Assembly: GCA_964370855.1 (NCBI GenBank)
Contig: CAYJMF010000002.1
Location: 1-64,000 of the forward strand
Origin: JAKLKS01 sp964370855
GTDB lineage: Bacteria; Planctomycetota; JAJSAM01; JAKLKS01
Direction: 5' to 3'
Length of the DNA stretch: 64,000 bases
Part shown: positions 33,412-41,965 of the stretch, one piece after another
Position numbering within the stretch: the stretch's first letter is position 1
Layout of the letters: each line of letters starts with the position of its first letter
Position numbers and translations under genes: made by a program
Notes under the pieces: model-generated
The model's input: the letters and a program-made list of their open reading frames with translations, nothing else
Told to the model about the DNA's origin: nothing
Databases searched by the model: none

Positions 33412-34212
33412 TTGCGCCTGCCGCGTCGCCTCGCCTACGGCGACCGCGTCTCGCTCGTCGAGCACCTCGACGAGCTGCGCGCGCGTCTGATCGTCTCGCT
33501 GGCCGCGGTGGCGCTCGCGTTCGGCTTCGCCTACGGCTTCCGCGCGCAGATCCTCGATGCGCTGAACGAGCCGCTCGAGGGGAAGATCCCGACCACGCTC
33601 GGGGTGGCGGAGCCGTTCATGACCTCGTTCACCGTGAGCCTCTACGCCGCGCTCGCGGTCGCGATCCCCGTGATCGTCTACCAACTCTGGGCCTTCCTCG
33701 CCCCCGCGTTCGACGTGAAGGACCAGCGGCTCGTGTCGCGGCTCGTCCTGTTCGCGACCTTCCTCTTCGTCGGCGGGATCATGTTCTCGTACTTCGTCGT
33801 GCTGCCCGCGGCGACGCCGTTCCTGCTCGGCTTCGACTCCGATCTCTACGACATCCAGATCCGCGCCCGCGACTACTACTCGTTCGTCTCGCTGACCTCG
33901 ATCGCGATCGGCTTCCTGTTCGAGCTGCCGATCATCGTGCTCGGGCTCGTGCGACTGAAAGTGCTGACCGCGGCGCGCCTGCGGCGCAACCGGCGGGTCG
34001 GGATCGTCCTCTGCTTCGCGGTCGCGGTCGCCCTGCCCGGCATCGACCCGGTCACGACCACGCTGCAGGCGGTGCCGCTGCTCGTGCTCTTCGAGGCCTC
34101 GATCTGGCTCTCCGGCCTGTTCGAGCGGCGTTGGGCCGCTCAGGAGACGGCGGCCGAGGAGGCAGCTACGGCGGAGGCCGAGGCGGAGGGCCTCACCGGC
34201 TCGAGCCCGTAG
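33412..34212 (+). CDS. tatC: TatC, twin-arginine signal receptor
   Basis: A 266-residue polytopic protein with six membrane helices. Early motif LVEHLDELRARLI, then PFMTSFTVSLYAA, and later AIGFLFELPIIVLGLVRL and VALPGIDPVTT, all TatC-specific. It recognises twin-arginine signal peptides and recruits TatA. It starts with TTG at 33412, supported by an AGGGGAG six nt upstream. The C-terminal tail is rich in Glu and Ala. It is co-transcribed with tatA. Confidence 0.94.
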   Translation: MRLPRRLAYGDRVSLVEHLDELRARLIVSLAAVALAFGFAYGFRAQILDALNEPLEGKIPTTLGVAEPFMTSFTVSLYAALAVAIPVIVYQLWAFLAPAFDVKDQRLVSRLVLFATFLFVGGIMFSYFVVLPAATPFLLGFDSDLYDIQIRARDYYSFVSLTSIAIGFLFELPIIVLGLVRLKVLTAARLRRNRRVGIVLCFAVAVALPGIDPVTTTLQAVPLLVLFEASIWLSGLFERRWAAQETAAEEAATAEAEAEGLTGSSP

Positions 34213-34228
34213 CCGGCCCGAACGGCCA

Positions 34229-35527
34229 GTGACACGCGTCTACTCGGCGGACTGGGTGCTGCCGGTCAGCGGGCCGCCGATCGCGGGCGGCGGCGTCGCC
34301 GTCGAGGGCGGGCGGATCGTCGCCGTCGCTCCCGCCGGCGAGCTCGACGGCGAGCGTTGCCACGAGGAGGGCGGCGTGATCGTCCCGGGGTTCGTGAACG
34401 CCCACACCCACCTCGAGTACGCGGTCTACGCGGGCTTCGGAGACGGGCTCGAGTTCGCCGACTGGCTCCGCGTGCACGTCGAGCGCAAGCGGCTGCTCGA
34501 CTGGGACGCCACCGTGGCGATCGCCCGCGCGGGGGCGGCGGCCTGCGTCGCCGGCGGGATGACCACCGTCGCAGACGCCAGCTTCAACGGAGCGGCGGCC
34601 GTCGCCGCGGACGAGCTCGGGCTCCGCGCGATCATCCACCTCGAGGTCTTCGGCGCCGGAGCGGGCGAGCTCACGACCCGCTTCGAGCCGAACCGCGAGC
34701 GGATCGAGAGATCCCTGTCCGCGCGGGTGCGACTCGGCGTCTCTCCGCATTCCCCCGCCACGGCCTCGGCCGAGCTCTACCGAGCGTCCCTGGCGCTCGG
34801 GCTGCCCGTCGCCACCCACGTCGCGGAGAGCGCCGCGGAGCGCGAGTGGCTGGTGCACGGTACCGGCCCGTGGGCCGCGTTCGGCGACCTGCTCCCGCCC
34901 CCGCCGGGCGAGACCGGCGTCCGCGCCCTCGCGCGGGCGGGAGCGCTGTCACCGGCTGTCTCCGCCGTCCACTGCGTGCACGTCGACGAAGAGGAGATCG
35001 AGCTCCTTGCCACCCACGACGTCTCCGTCGTCCACTGCCCCCGCTCGAACGCCCTGCTCGGCTGCGGGATCGCGCCGCTCGGGCGGCTGCGGGACGCCGG
35101 GCTGCGGGTGGGGCTCGGCACGGACAGCCCCGCCTCGACGCCGTCCTTCGACGTCTTCGAGGAGATGCGCGCGGCGATCCTCGTCGCCCGGGCGGGCTCG
35201 GCCAGCGCGGGCGCGCTCAGCGCCGCGGACGCGCTGCGCCTCGCGACGCTCGGATCGGCGGAGTCGCTCGGCCTCTCCGGGGAGATCGGCTCGCTCGAGG
35301 CGGGTAAGCGGGCCGACCTCGCGGTGGTCTCGCTGCTCGCCTCTCCCTACCTGCCCTGGGAGGACCCGGTGGCCGCGGTCGTGTACGGCGGCACGCCCGA
35401 GCGCGTCTCCCGTACCATCGTGGATGGCGTCGACAGGTACGACCGAGGAGGTACCCAGTGGCACGAGCTACGAGCAAAGGCGGCCGCCGCCCGCGGCCGG
35501 ATGCTCGCGCCCGGAAGCCGGAGGTAG
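34229..35527 (+). CDS. Amidohydrolase (SAH/MTA or aminofutalosine deaminase-like)
   Basis: A 432-residue metal-dependent amidohydrolase. HxH metal motif in VNAHTHLEY, third His in ATHVAESAAE, a fourth in VHCVHVDEEE, and the catalytic Asp in GLGTDSPAST. HCPRSNALLGCG is typical of deaminases acting on adenosine-like compounds (SAH/MTA deaminase, or aminodeoxyfutalosine deaminase of menaquinone synthesis). No mqn genes are adjacent, so the substrate is unresolved. It starts at a GTG. Its last 70 nt overlap the next gene, an unusually long overlap. Confidence 0.82.
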   Translation: MTRVYSADWVLPVSGPPIAGGGVAVEGGRIVAVAPAGELDGERCHEEGGVIVPGFVNAHTHLEYAVYAGFGDGLEFADWLRVHVERKRLLDWDATVAIARAGAAACVAGGMTTVADASFNGAAAVAADELGLRAIIHLEVFGAGAGELTTRFEPNRERIERSLSARVRLGVSPHSPATASAELYRASLALGLPVATHVAESAAEREWLVHGTGPWAAFGDLLPPPPGETGVRALARAGALSPAVSAVHCVHVDEEEIELLATHDVSVVHCPRSNALLGCGIAPLGRLRDAGLRVGLGTDSPASTPSFDVFEEMRAAILVARAGSASAGALSAADALRLATLGSAESLGLSGEIGSLEAGKRADLAVVSLLASPYLPWEDPVAAVVYGGTPERVSRTIVDGVDRYDRGGTQWHELRAKAAAARGRMLAPGSRR

Positions 35528-36315
35528 CTCCAGCGTCGAAGCCGAAGCCGAAGGCGAAGCAGAAGACCTACGAGGACGAGCTCTTCTTCATGAGGCTTCG
35601 CCGCCACCAGAAGCCGATCTTCCTGTTTCTCGCGGTCGCGTTCGCGCTCAGCTTCATCATCCTCGGCGTGGGCTCCGGAAACGGCTTTCTCGGAGACATC
35701 TTCCAGGGCAGCGGCGGCGGTGATTCGGCGATCGAGTCGGTGGACGACGCGAAGCGCGAGGTCGCGGAGAATCCCGGCGACCCGGCCGCTCTGGAGGCGC
35801 TCGCGGAGGCGCACCTCGCGGCCGCCGAGCCGCTCGAGGCGGCAGCGGCGCTGGAGCAGTACGTCGAGCTCGCGCCGGACGACGCCGACGCGTTGCAGCT
35901 CCTCGCCTCGATCTACGCGCAGGAGGCACAGGAGGCCCGCAGCCTTCGGGGCGAGCTTCAGCTCGAGGCCCTGACCGGGTCGTTCCAGGCGAACGTCTAC
36001 ACGTTCCCCGGGTCGAACGGCTTCATCGGCGCCCTCGGCGAGGATCCGATCGAGCAGGCCGTGTCGAACCGGGTCGCCGCCCGGGCCGAGGAGGCGCTCG
36101 ACGAGGCGTCGGAGCTCTACGCGAAGCAGATCCCGGTGTACGAACGGCTGATCGAGCTGGCCCCCGCCGAGGCGTTCCTGTACGTCCAGCTCGGAGAGGC
36201 CGCCGACAACGCCGGAGAGGGCGCGAAGTCCCAGGCCGCGTATCGCAAGTACCTCGAGCTCGAGCCCGAAGGACCGTACGCGGAGGCCGTGAAGACCCAG
36301 CTCGCGCAGGGCTAG
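35458..36315 (+). CDS. TPR-type membrane-anchored protein
   Basis: A 285-residue protein. A basic cytosolic N-terminus (residues 1-50, many Lys/Arg/Pro) leads to one transmembrane helix (about 52-72, KPIFLFLAVAFALSFIILG). The extracytoplasmic part has tetratricopeptide-like repeats (NPGDPAALEALAEAHLAA, LAPDDADALQLLASIYAQ, LAPAEAFLYVQLGEAADN). It probably scaffolds other proteins; no enzymatic motif is seen. The GTG start lies inside the preceding gene but is backed by a strong GAGGAGGT seven nt upstream. Confidence 0.8.
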   Translation: MARATSKGGRRPRPDARARKPEVAPASKPKPKAKQKTYEDELFFMRLRRHQKPIFLFLAVAFALSFIILGVGSGNGFLGDIFQGSGGGDSAIESVDDAKREVAENPGDPAALEALAEAHLAAAEPLEAAAALEQYVELAPDDADALQLLASIYAQEAQEARSLRGELQLEALTGSFQANVYTFPGSNGFIGALGEDPIEQAVSNRVAARAEEALDEASELYAKQIPVYERLIELAPAEAFLYVQLGEAADNAGEGAKSQAAYRKYLELEPEGPYAEAVKTQLAQG

Positions 36316-36360
36316 GAGCCCGCGGCCGGCCCAGACGGGCGCCTCGGGAGCACACCGGCC

Positions 36361-36966
36361 ATGCGCAACCCGCTGCGCAGCGAGGCGGACGCGTTCGGAT
36401 ACGTCGTCGTCACCGGAGTGATCGCGGTCGCGGTCGGCGTGATGGCATGGGCCGCGGGCACAGGGGCCGGCCTCGGCGTGCTGCTCGGAGCCGCGGTCGG
36501 CGTTTCGGTCGGCCTGTACCTCAGGTCCGGGGCTCCGTCGGGCGAGCCGCCGGTCTGGGAGCAGGCCGGGGAGGCGCGCTGGCGCGTGCTCGTGCTGGTG
36601 GTCGGGGCGGGCTCGGGCCAGCTCGTGCTCGAGGAGGTGAGCTACCGGGCGCGCGGCCGCACGCCCGAGGCGCTGGTCGTCGTGCCCGCCGGCCCGGCCG
36701 CGCAGCCGCTGCTCGACGCGCTGGTCGCGTCCCTGGCAGCGGCCGGGATCGCCGCTCGCGGGGAGGTCGGCGAGCCCGACCCGCCGGGCGCGCTCGCGGG
36801 CGCGCTCTCGACGTTCGAGGCGGACGAGGTGCTCGTGTGCACCGGTGCCCCCGACGGCCCGGCCTGGTCGGGGCGGGCCGTCGTCGCTCGCATCCGGGCG
36901 GCGTGCCACCTCCCCGTGACGCACGTCGTCGACCCGGGGGACGGGTCGACGACGTGCCCGTCGTAG
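36361..36966 (+). CDS. Membrane protein with Usp-like C-terminal domain
   Basis: A 201-residue protein. Two hydrophobic helices (about residues 15-33 and 36-54) precede a soluble domain (about 72-195). That domain, with VGEPDPPGALAGALSTFEADEVLVC and LPVTHVVDPG, is recognisably homologous to each half of the tandem Usp-like protein encoded at 38241-39053 (IGDPDPFTAVLN..., LPVRHVVAEP). The shared GDPDP, DEVIV and PVxHVV blocks are nucleotide-binding-fold features. Its 3' end is overlapped by a perfect hairpin. Function is unknown; closeness to the oxidase genes suggests a link. Confidence 0.7.
   Translation: MRNPLRSEADAFGYVVVTGVIAVAVGVMAWAAGTGAGLGVLLGAAVGVSVGLYLRSGAPSGEPPVWEQAGEARWRVLVLVVGAGSGQLVLEEVSYRARGRTPEALVVVPAGPAAQPLLDALVASLAAAGIAARGEVGEPDPPGALAGALSTFEADEVLVCTGAPDGPAWSGRAVVARIRAACHLPVTHVVDPGDGSTTCPS
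36921..36957. terminator. Perfect 16-bp hairpin between convergent genes
   Basis: Arms 36921-36936 and 36942-36957 are exact complements around GGGGA. The hairpin lies inside the last codons of the plus-strand gene and 14 nt beyond the stop of the oxidase operon, so it can serve both directions. There is no T-tract. Confidence 0.6.
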
Positions 36967-36970
36967 CGGC

Positions 36971-37630
36971 CTACCCGCCGGCGTTGGCGGCGACGTAGTC
37001 GGCTACCGCCTGGATCTGCTCCTCGGTGAGCTGATCCGCGAAGGAGGGCATGGCGCCCTGACCGTTCGTGACCCGGTCGATGACGAGCTCGGTGCTCGGC
37101 AGCGAGTCGTCGAGGCTCGGGCCGACGGCGCCGCTCGCGCCGGCCGCGGCGAGGGTATGGCACGAGCCGCAGGTCTGGGCGAAGATCGCCTCCCCGTCCG
37201 TCTCCTCGCTCCCGCCGCCGCCGCTGTCCGCGGGCGGGGCGCAGCGGGGGTCGCCGGCGTTGCCCGCGCATGCGGCAACGAAGTAGGCGACGTCGTCCGC
37301 ACCGCTCCCGGAGACGAGGTCGGCGGGCATGCCGAGGCCGATGCCGGGGTAGGCGATCTGCTCACGCACCACCTGCTCGAAGGTGGAAGGCTCGAAGCCC
37401 TGGTCGCGGGCGGCGCCGAACGCGTCGTCGAGGTCCGGGCCGACGGCGCCGGCCGTCCCGGCCGCCTCGAGCGTGTGGCACGAGCCGCAGCTGGGCTTGC
37501 CGCTGTCGCCCTCGACGAACAGGCGACGGCCGTTGCCGAGGTCGGTGCCCTCGCTGACCCCGCCGCTGCACCCTGCGAACAGGCCGATCGCCAACAGCGC
37601 GGGCAGCACGATGAGCCGCAGCGCTCGCAC
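36971..37630 (-). CDS. Diheme cytochrome c lipoprotein
   Basis: A 219-residue exported protein with two c-type heme sites, both reading CGSCHTL (about residues 49-53 and 155-159), each followed by an AAAG...AVGPxLDD repeat. The axial Met candidates are GLGMPADL and GAMPSFAD. The N-terminus has a lipobox-like LLAIGLFAGCSGG, so it is probably a lipid-anchored electron donor to the oxidase. It starts at GTG 37630, overlapping the coxC stop by one base. Since subunit II lacks a fused heme c domain, this protein may supply that function. Confidence 0.88.
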   Translation of the reverse strand: MRALRLIVLPALLAIGLFAGCSGGVSEGTDLGNGRRLFVEGDSGKPSCGSCHTLEAAGTAGAVGPDLDDAFGAARDQGFEPSTFEQVVREQIAYPGIGLGMPADLVSGSGADDVAYFVAACAGNAGDPRCAPPADSGGGGSEETDGEAIFAQTCGSCHTLAAAGASGAVGPSLDDSLPSTELVIDRVTNGQGAMPSFADQLTEEQIQAVADYVAANAGG

Positions 37631-38244
37631 TAGATCACGTACACCGTCATGTAGACGACGATCCACATCACGTCCACGAAGTGCCAGTAGATCCCGGGAA
37701 GCTCGACGCCGTGGTGGTTGCGTGCGGAGTAGTGGCCGCGGACGGCCCGCACGAAGGCGATCCCGAGCAAGGTCAGCCCGATCAGTACGTGCAGCCCGTG
37801 GAGGCCCGTCAGGCCGTAGAACGTCGACCCGAACCCGAGGTCGCGGGGGCTGAAGCCGACCCGCGTGTACTCGCGTGCCTGGATCAGCAGGAACGCGAGC
37901 CCGAGCAGGAACGTCAGCCCGAGGCCGGCGATCAGCCCGGCGCGGTCGTCGCGCTTGATCGACTGGAGCGCCCAGTGGATCGTGAAGCTCGACGTGACGA
38001 GGATGATCGTGTTCAGTAGCGCGAGGAAGACCGGCAGCTCGAAGGGCTCGGGTGGCCAGGTCTCGGCGCCGACGGAGACCCGGGCGAAGAAGTAGGCGGC
38101 GAAGAACGACCCGAACAGCATCGCCTCGGAGGCGATGAAGAGGTACATGCCGACGAGGACCGGCGGGACGCGCGAGCTCGCGTGGGCGGCCGGGGGGTGA
38201 TCGCCGCCGTGCCCGTGGCCCTCGGTGTGGGCGAGGGCGCTCAT
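37630..38244 (-). CDS. ctaE: Cytochrome c oxidase subunit III
   Basis: A 204-residue membrane protein with five helices, as in short bacterial subunit III. Family blocks: MYLFIASEAMLFGSFFAAYF, FTIHWALQSIK, GLHGLHVLIGL and GIYWHFVDVMWIVVY. The N-terminal 20 residues are His/Gly-rich. It stabilises the active site and supports proton uptake of the oxidase. Its ATG overlaps the stop of the Usp-like gene. Confidence 0.94.
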   Translation of the reverse strand: MSALAHTEGHGHGGDHPPAAHASSRVPPVLVGMYLFIASEAMLFGSFFAAYFFARVSVGAETWPPEPFELPVFLALLNTIILVTSSFTIHWALQSIKRDDRAGLIAGLGLTFLLGLAFLLIQAREYTRVGFSPRDLGFGSTFYGLTGLHGLHVLIGLTLLGIAFVRAVRGHYSARNHHGVELPGIYWHFVDVMWIVVYMTVYVI

Positions 38245-39053
38245 GGGCGAGCCTCCACGGGCTCGGCGACGACGTGGCGTACCGGCAGCCCCGTCGCGCG
38301 CTCGAGCCGGACAACCAGATCGCGGCGGAGCCAGCCGGAGGTCGCGCGGGGCAGCGTGGATACGACGATCTCGTCCACCCGCTCGTCGCCGACCAGGTTC
38401 AGCACGGCCGTGAACGGGTCGGGGTCGCCGATCCGCCCCGAAGCCTCGAGCCCCTCGTCGTGCAACCGCTCGAGGGCGGCCTCCAGGCGCTCGTGCGCCC
38501 CCGGCACGTCGGCGGGCGCGACGAGCGTGAAGTCGGCGGCCCCATGCGCGGCGCGTTCCCGCAGCGTGTCGAGCAGAACGTCGCCGAGCATCGTCTGGTT
38601 CGCGAGGACGAGGATGTGCGCTCGCTCCTGCGGGGAGTCGAGGTCGACGACGACGTGCTCCACGGGTACATCGGCCAGCTCCCTGGCCCGCTCGACGAGG
38701 TCGCGCCGCAGCCAGCCGGAGCGGGTCTGCGGGTGGGTCGAGACGATCACCTCGTCGGGCCGAAGCTCGTGCAGGGCGTCGCGCAGCGCCTCCAACGGGT
38801 CAGGGTCGACGACAGCGCCCCGCGCCGCGATCCCCTCCCGGTGAAGCAGGTCGAGCGTGCGCTGCAGGCGTCTCCCGGCCGAGGAGGCGCGGCTCTCGTC
38901 GTACACGACCAGCCCGGCCCGCGGCGCGTTCTGCGGGCAGATGACCGTGACTCTGATCGGGCCGTCCGCGACCCGCTCTCGGAGCGCGTCGATGAGCGCG
39001 CGCCCGGCGACGGTCTCGTTCGCGACGACGAGGACGTGCCGCGGTTGCCTCAT
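38241..39053 (-). CDS. Tandem Usp-like protein inside the oxidase operon
   Basis: A 270-residue soluble protein made of two homologous halves (about 5-135 and 145-262). Each begins with a strand like HVLVVANET or HILVLANQT, contains a GxxDPDP block (VVDPDPLEALRD; IGDPDPFTAVLN), a DEVIVST/DEIVVST strand, SGWLRRDLV, and ends PVEHVVVD or PVRHVVAE. This is a universal-stress-protein-like alpha/beta fold. It is joined to ctaD and ctaE by ATGA overlaps, so it must be made with the oxidase. No activity can be assigned from sequence. Confidence 0.78.
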   Translation of the reverse strand: MRQPRHVLVVANETVAGRALIDALRERVADGPIRVTVICPQNAPRAGLVVYDESRASSAGRRLQRTLDLLHREGIAARGAVVDPDPLEALRDALHELRPDEVIVSTHPQTRSGWLRRDLVERARELADVPVEHVVVDLDSPQERAHILVLANQTMLGDVLLDTLRERAAHGAADFTLVAPADVPGAHERLEAALERLHDEGLEASGRIGDPDPFTAVLNLVGDERVDEIVVSTLPRATSGWLRRDLVVRLERATGLPVRHVVAEPVEARP

Positions 39054-40996
39054 CGCGTGCCCACCTCTTCGGGCTCCGCGACGCCTGCTCGATCGCCGTT
39101 GAAGACCGCGTGGCGCGCGCCGGGGACGCCGTACCCGTAGGGGCCGCCGACGATGGTCGGGATCTCGTCGAAGTTGAATTTCGGGGGCGGGGAGGAGACC
39201 AGCCACTCGAGCGTCCGCGCGCGCCACGGGTTGGCGGAGGCGGGGCCCCCGCGCAGCCAGCTGACGAGCATGTTGTAGACGAACACGAGCGTTCCCGCCC
39301 CCAGCGCGAACGCGCCGATCGTGCTCAGCATGTTCCAGCTCGCGAACGCGGGGTCGTAGTCGGCGACACGTCGCGGCATGCCCCGCAGGCCGACGTAGTG
39401 CTGCACGAAGAAGGTCAGGTTGAAGCCGATCAGCGTCAGCCAGAAGTGGACGTAGCCGAGCCGCTCGTCGTACATGCGACCGGTCATCTTCGGGAACCAG
39501 TAGTAGGCGGCCGCGAAGATCGTGAACACGGAGCCGCCGAACAGCACGTAGTGGATGTGGGCGACGACGAAGTACGTGTCCGAGGCGTGCTGGTCGATCG
39601 TTACGGAGCCGAGGTAGACCCCGGACAGGCCCCCGATCACGAACATGAGGATGAAGCCGAGCGCCCATAACATCGGCGTCTTCAGGTGGAGCTTCCCCTC
39701 CCAGAGGGTCGCGAGCCAGCTGAACACCTTGATCCCGGTCGGCACGGCGATCAGCAGCGTCGTGACCATCATCGGGATCCGCAGCCACGGCGCCATCCCG
39801 GCCACGAACATGTGGTGGGCCCAGACGGCGAAGCCGAGGATCAGGATCGCAACCAGCGACAGCGCCATCAGCCGGTAGCCGAAGATCGGCTTGCGCGCGA
39901 ACGTCGAGATCACCTCGGAGATGATCCCGAACCCGGGCAGGATCATGATGTAGACGGCCGGGTGCGAGTAGAACCAGAAGATGTGCTGGTAACCGATCGC
40001 GTAGCCGGCGGCGTCGGGCACGAAGAAGTTCGTGTGCAGTACCCGGTCGAGCAGGAGCATGAACTGCGAGCCGGCGATGAACGGCGTCGCGAGCACGACG
40101 AGCAGCGAGGTCGTGAAGTTCGCCCAGACGAGCAGCGGCATCCGCCAGAACGTCATCCCCGGCGCCCGCATCGTGATGATCGTGACCAGGAAGTTGAGCG
40201 CGGTCAGGATCGACGAAGCCCCCGCGAACTGCACGCCCATCTGGAACATCAGGTTCCCGACCGGGTTCACCTCGGCGAGCGGCGGGTAGTTCGTCCAGCC
40301 GGCCGCGAACTGGCCGCCCGGGAGCAGAAAGCCGGCGAGCATCGTTCCCCCGGCGATCGGCAGAAGCCAGAACGACAGCGCGTTCAGGCGCGGGAACGCC
40401 ATGTCCGGGGCCCCGATCATGAGCGGGATCACGTAGTTGCCGAAGCCCGCGAACACGGGAACGATGAACAGGAAGATCATCAACGCGGCGTGCGCCGAGA
40501 CGAGGCCGTTGTAGCCCTGCGTGTCGACGAACTGGGAGCCGGGCTGGGCGAGCTCGGCCCGCACGAACAGAGCGAGCAGGCCGGCGATCAGGAAGAAGCC
40601 GAACGTCGTCACGACGTACTGGACGCCGATCACCTTGTGGTCGGTGTTGACCCGGAGGTAGTCCCGCCACGAGTCGGCTCCGTGCCCGCTGTGATCCTCC
40701 GGCCGCGTCCTGCGCCCCGAGACCCAGTAGGCCCAGTAGTCGAACGCGCCCATCCCGGCCAGGAACGCGAGCGGGGTGATGATCGTCCAGGCCGTCAGCA
40801 GCACCTGGAGCTCCCAGATGGGCTCCCAGCCGGCCGCCCAACGGATCCCGCAGACGAGCGCGGTCGCGAGCCCGAAGCCGAGCGGTGTCGTCCACAGCGC
40901 CCGCAGCCAGCCGCCGCGGGTCAGGCGGCGCAGGCCGCGGGGCGCCGCCGGCCGCTGCGCCGTGCCGTGTCCGTGCTCCAGGGCCTCAACCGCCAT
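39050..40996 (-). CDS. ctaD: Cytochrome c oxidase subunit I, A2 type
   Basis: A 648-residue heme-copper oxidase core subunit with about fourteen helices, two of them an N-terminal extension (residues 30-80). Key blocks: HAALMIFLFIVP with the low-spin heme His, helix VI FWFYSHPAVYIMILPGFG, YVLFGGSVFTIFAAAYYWFPK with the HxH of heme a3, and LRGMPRR near the C-terminus. The YSHPAV motif replaces the Glu of GHPEV, which defines the A2 subfamily of A-type oxidases. It reduces O2 to water and pumps protons. Confidence 0.96.
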   Translation of the reverse strand: MAVEALEHGHGTAQRPAAPRGLRRLTRGGWLRALWTTPLGFGLATALVCGIRWAAGWEPIWELQVLLTAWTIITPLAFLAGMGAFDYWAYWVSGRRTRPEDHSGHGADSWRDYLRVNTDHKVIGVQYVVTTFGFFLIAGLLALFVRAELAQPGSQFVDTQGYNGLVSAHAALMIFLFIVPVFAGFGNYVIPLMIGAPDMAFPRLNALSFWLLPIAGGTMLAGFLLPGGQFAAGWTNYPPLAEVNPVGNLMFQMGVQFAGASSILTALNFLVTIITMRAPGMTFWRMPLLVWANFTTSLLVVLATPFIAGSQFMLLLDRVLHTNFFVPDAAGYAIGYQHIFWFYSHPAVYIMILPGFGIISEVISTFARKPIFGYRLMALSLVAILILGFAVWAHHMFVAGMAPWLRIPMMVTTLLIAVPTGIKVFSWLATLWEGKLHLKTPMLWALGFILMFVIGGLSGVYLGSVTIDQHASDTYFVVAHIHYVLFGGSVFTIFAAAYYWFPKMTGRMYDERLGYVHFWLTLIGFNLTFFVQHYVGLRGMPRRVADYDPAFASWNMLSTIGAFALGAGTLVFVYNMLVSWLRGGPASANPWRARTLEWLVSSPPPKFNFDEIPTIVGGPYGYGVPGARHAVFNGDRAGVAEPEEVGTR

Positions 40997-41002
40997 CGAG
41001 GC

Positions 41003-41710
41003 TTATCCCGCCGCCGCTTCCGCCGCCCAGGCGTCGTACTCCTCGGGCGCCATCACGATCGCGTGCGCGCGCATGACCGCGTGCCCGAGCCCGCAGAGCT
41101 CCGTGCAGATCAGGGCGAAGCTGCCGGTCTTCGTCGGCGTGACGATCAGGCGCTGGAGCGTGCCGGGCACGACGTCCTGCTTGACCCGCCACTCCGGAAC
41201 CCAGAACGAGTGGATCACGTCGTCGGACTCGAGCTCGAGCTCGACCTGCTCGCCCACCGGCAGCCGCAGCTCGCCGGTCGTGATGCCGAGGTCGGGGTAG
41301 GTGAAGCTCCAGGCGAACTGCGCCGCCCTCACCTCGACGACGCGATGGCCGGACTCGAGGTCCTCGTTCTTGACGAGCACGACGGCGCTGAAGACGGCGA
41401 TCGCGGTCACGAGCGCCGCGGGAATCGCGGTCCACACCATCTCGAGCCTGGTATGGCCGTGGATCGGCTTCCCGTCCTCCTCGTCGCCCGGGCGGGCGCG
41501 GAACCGGACGATCGCGTAGAGGAGCGCCGCGGTCACGATCACGAAGATCGCGAGCGAGATGATCGACGCGAGCCAGTAGAGATCGTCGATCCGTCCTCCT
41601 TCGCGCGAGCCGACCTCCGGCATCCACGGGATGAAGTACGCGACCACGAATGCGACCCCGCCGAGTACGGCGCTCAGACCGACGAGCCTGGTGATCGTGC
41701 CCCTACGCAC
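41003..41710 (-). CDS. ctaC: Cytochrome c oxidase subunit II
   Basis: A 235-residue subunit with two N-terminal membrane helices (about 8-30 and 48-70) and an external cupredoxin domain. The CuA site is complete: His in DDVIHSFWVPEW, then CTELCGLGHAVM. The conserved aromatic patch is FAWSFTYPD. There is no C-terminal heme c domain, unlike true caa3 oxidases. I start at GTG 41710 because GGGAGGGAGG lies just upstream; a longer in-frame ATG at 41776 lacks an SD. It is the first gene of the oxidase operon. Confidence 0.92.
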   Translation of the reverse strand: MRRGTITRLVGLSAVLGGVAFVVAYFIPWMPEVGSREGGRIDDLYWLASIISLAIFVIVTAALLYAIVRFRARPGDEEDGKPIHGHTRLEMVWTAIPAALVTAIAVFSAVVLVKNEDLESGHRVVEVRAAQFAWSFTYPDLGITTGELRLPVGEQVELELESDDVIHSFWVPEWRVKQDVVPGTLQRLIVTPTKTGSFALICTELCGLGHAVMRAHAIVMAPEEYDAWAAEAAAG

Positions 41711-41754
41711 TTCCTCCCTCCCGGTGCCGCCTCGCGGCTTCGCGCTAGCGTACT

Positions 41755-41814
41755 GCGCCCGCCGGGTCGATGGCAAAAATCAACTGCTTATTCGAGCCGC
41801 GGGCCGGCGGGCGC
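41755..41814 (-). promoter_or_regulatory. Inverted repeat and promoter region of the oxidase operon
   Basis: GCGCCCGCCGG (41755-41765) and its exact complement (41804-41814) flank 38 nt that include the only AT-rich run in the gap. On the minus strand TTGCCA is followed 18 nt later by TACGCT, giving a plausible promoter for ctaC. The repeat could be an operator or the terminator of the upstream minus-strand genes. Confidence 0.35.
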
Positions 41815-41965
41815 CTACCCGCCCTCGTGGATCGTGCCCTCCCAGGTGACGTCGCCGAAGAAGCGCCGGAGCGCCTCCAGCTCCGGCCCGACGTCGATGG
41901 GCTTCGGCACCGCCGCGATGTCCGGGCGCTCCGTCAGCTCCTGCCTCCATTCTCGTCGATCCGGC
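41815..41965 (-). pseudogene. Remnant of a DUF1579-like reading frame
   Basis: On the minus strand, directly after the MFS stop, a frame without a usable start encodes ELTERPDIAAVPKP...ELEALRRFFGDVTWEGTIHEGG and then a stop. The block EALRRFFGDVTWEGTIHEGG resembles the N-terminus of small lipocalin-like DUF1579-type proteins, which normally run 100 residues further. An ATG overlapping the MFS stop opens a different frame of 11 codons. It could be a decayed gene cut off by the inverted repeat. The assignment is weak. Confidence 0.3.
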
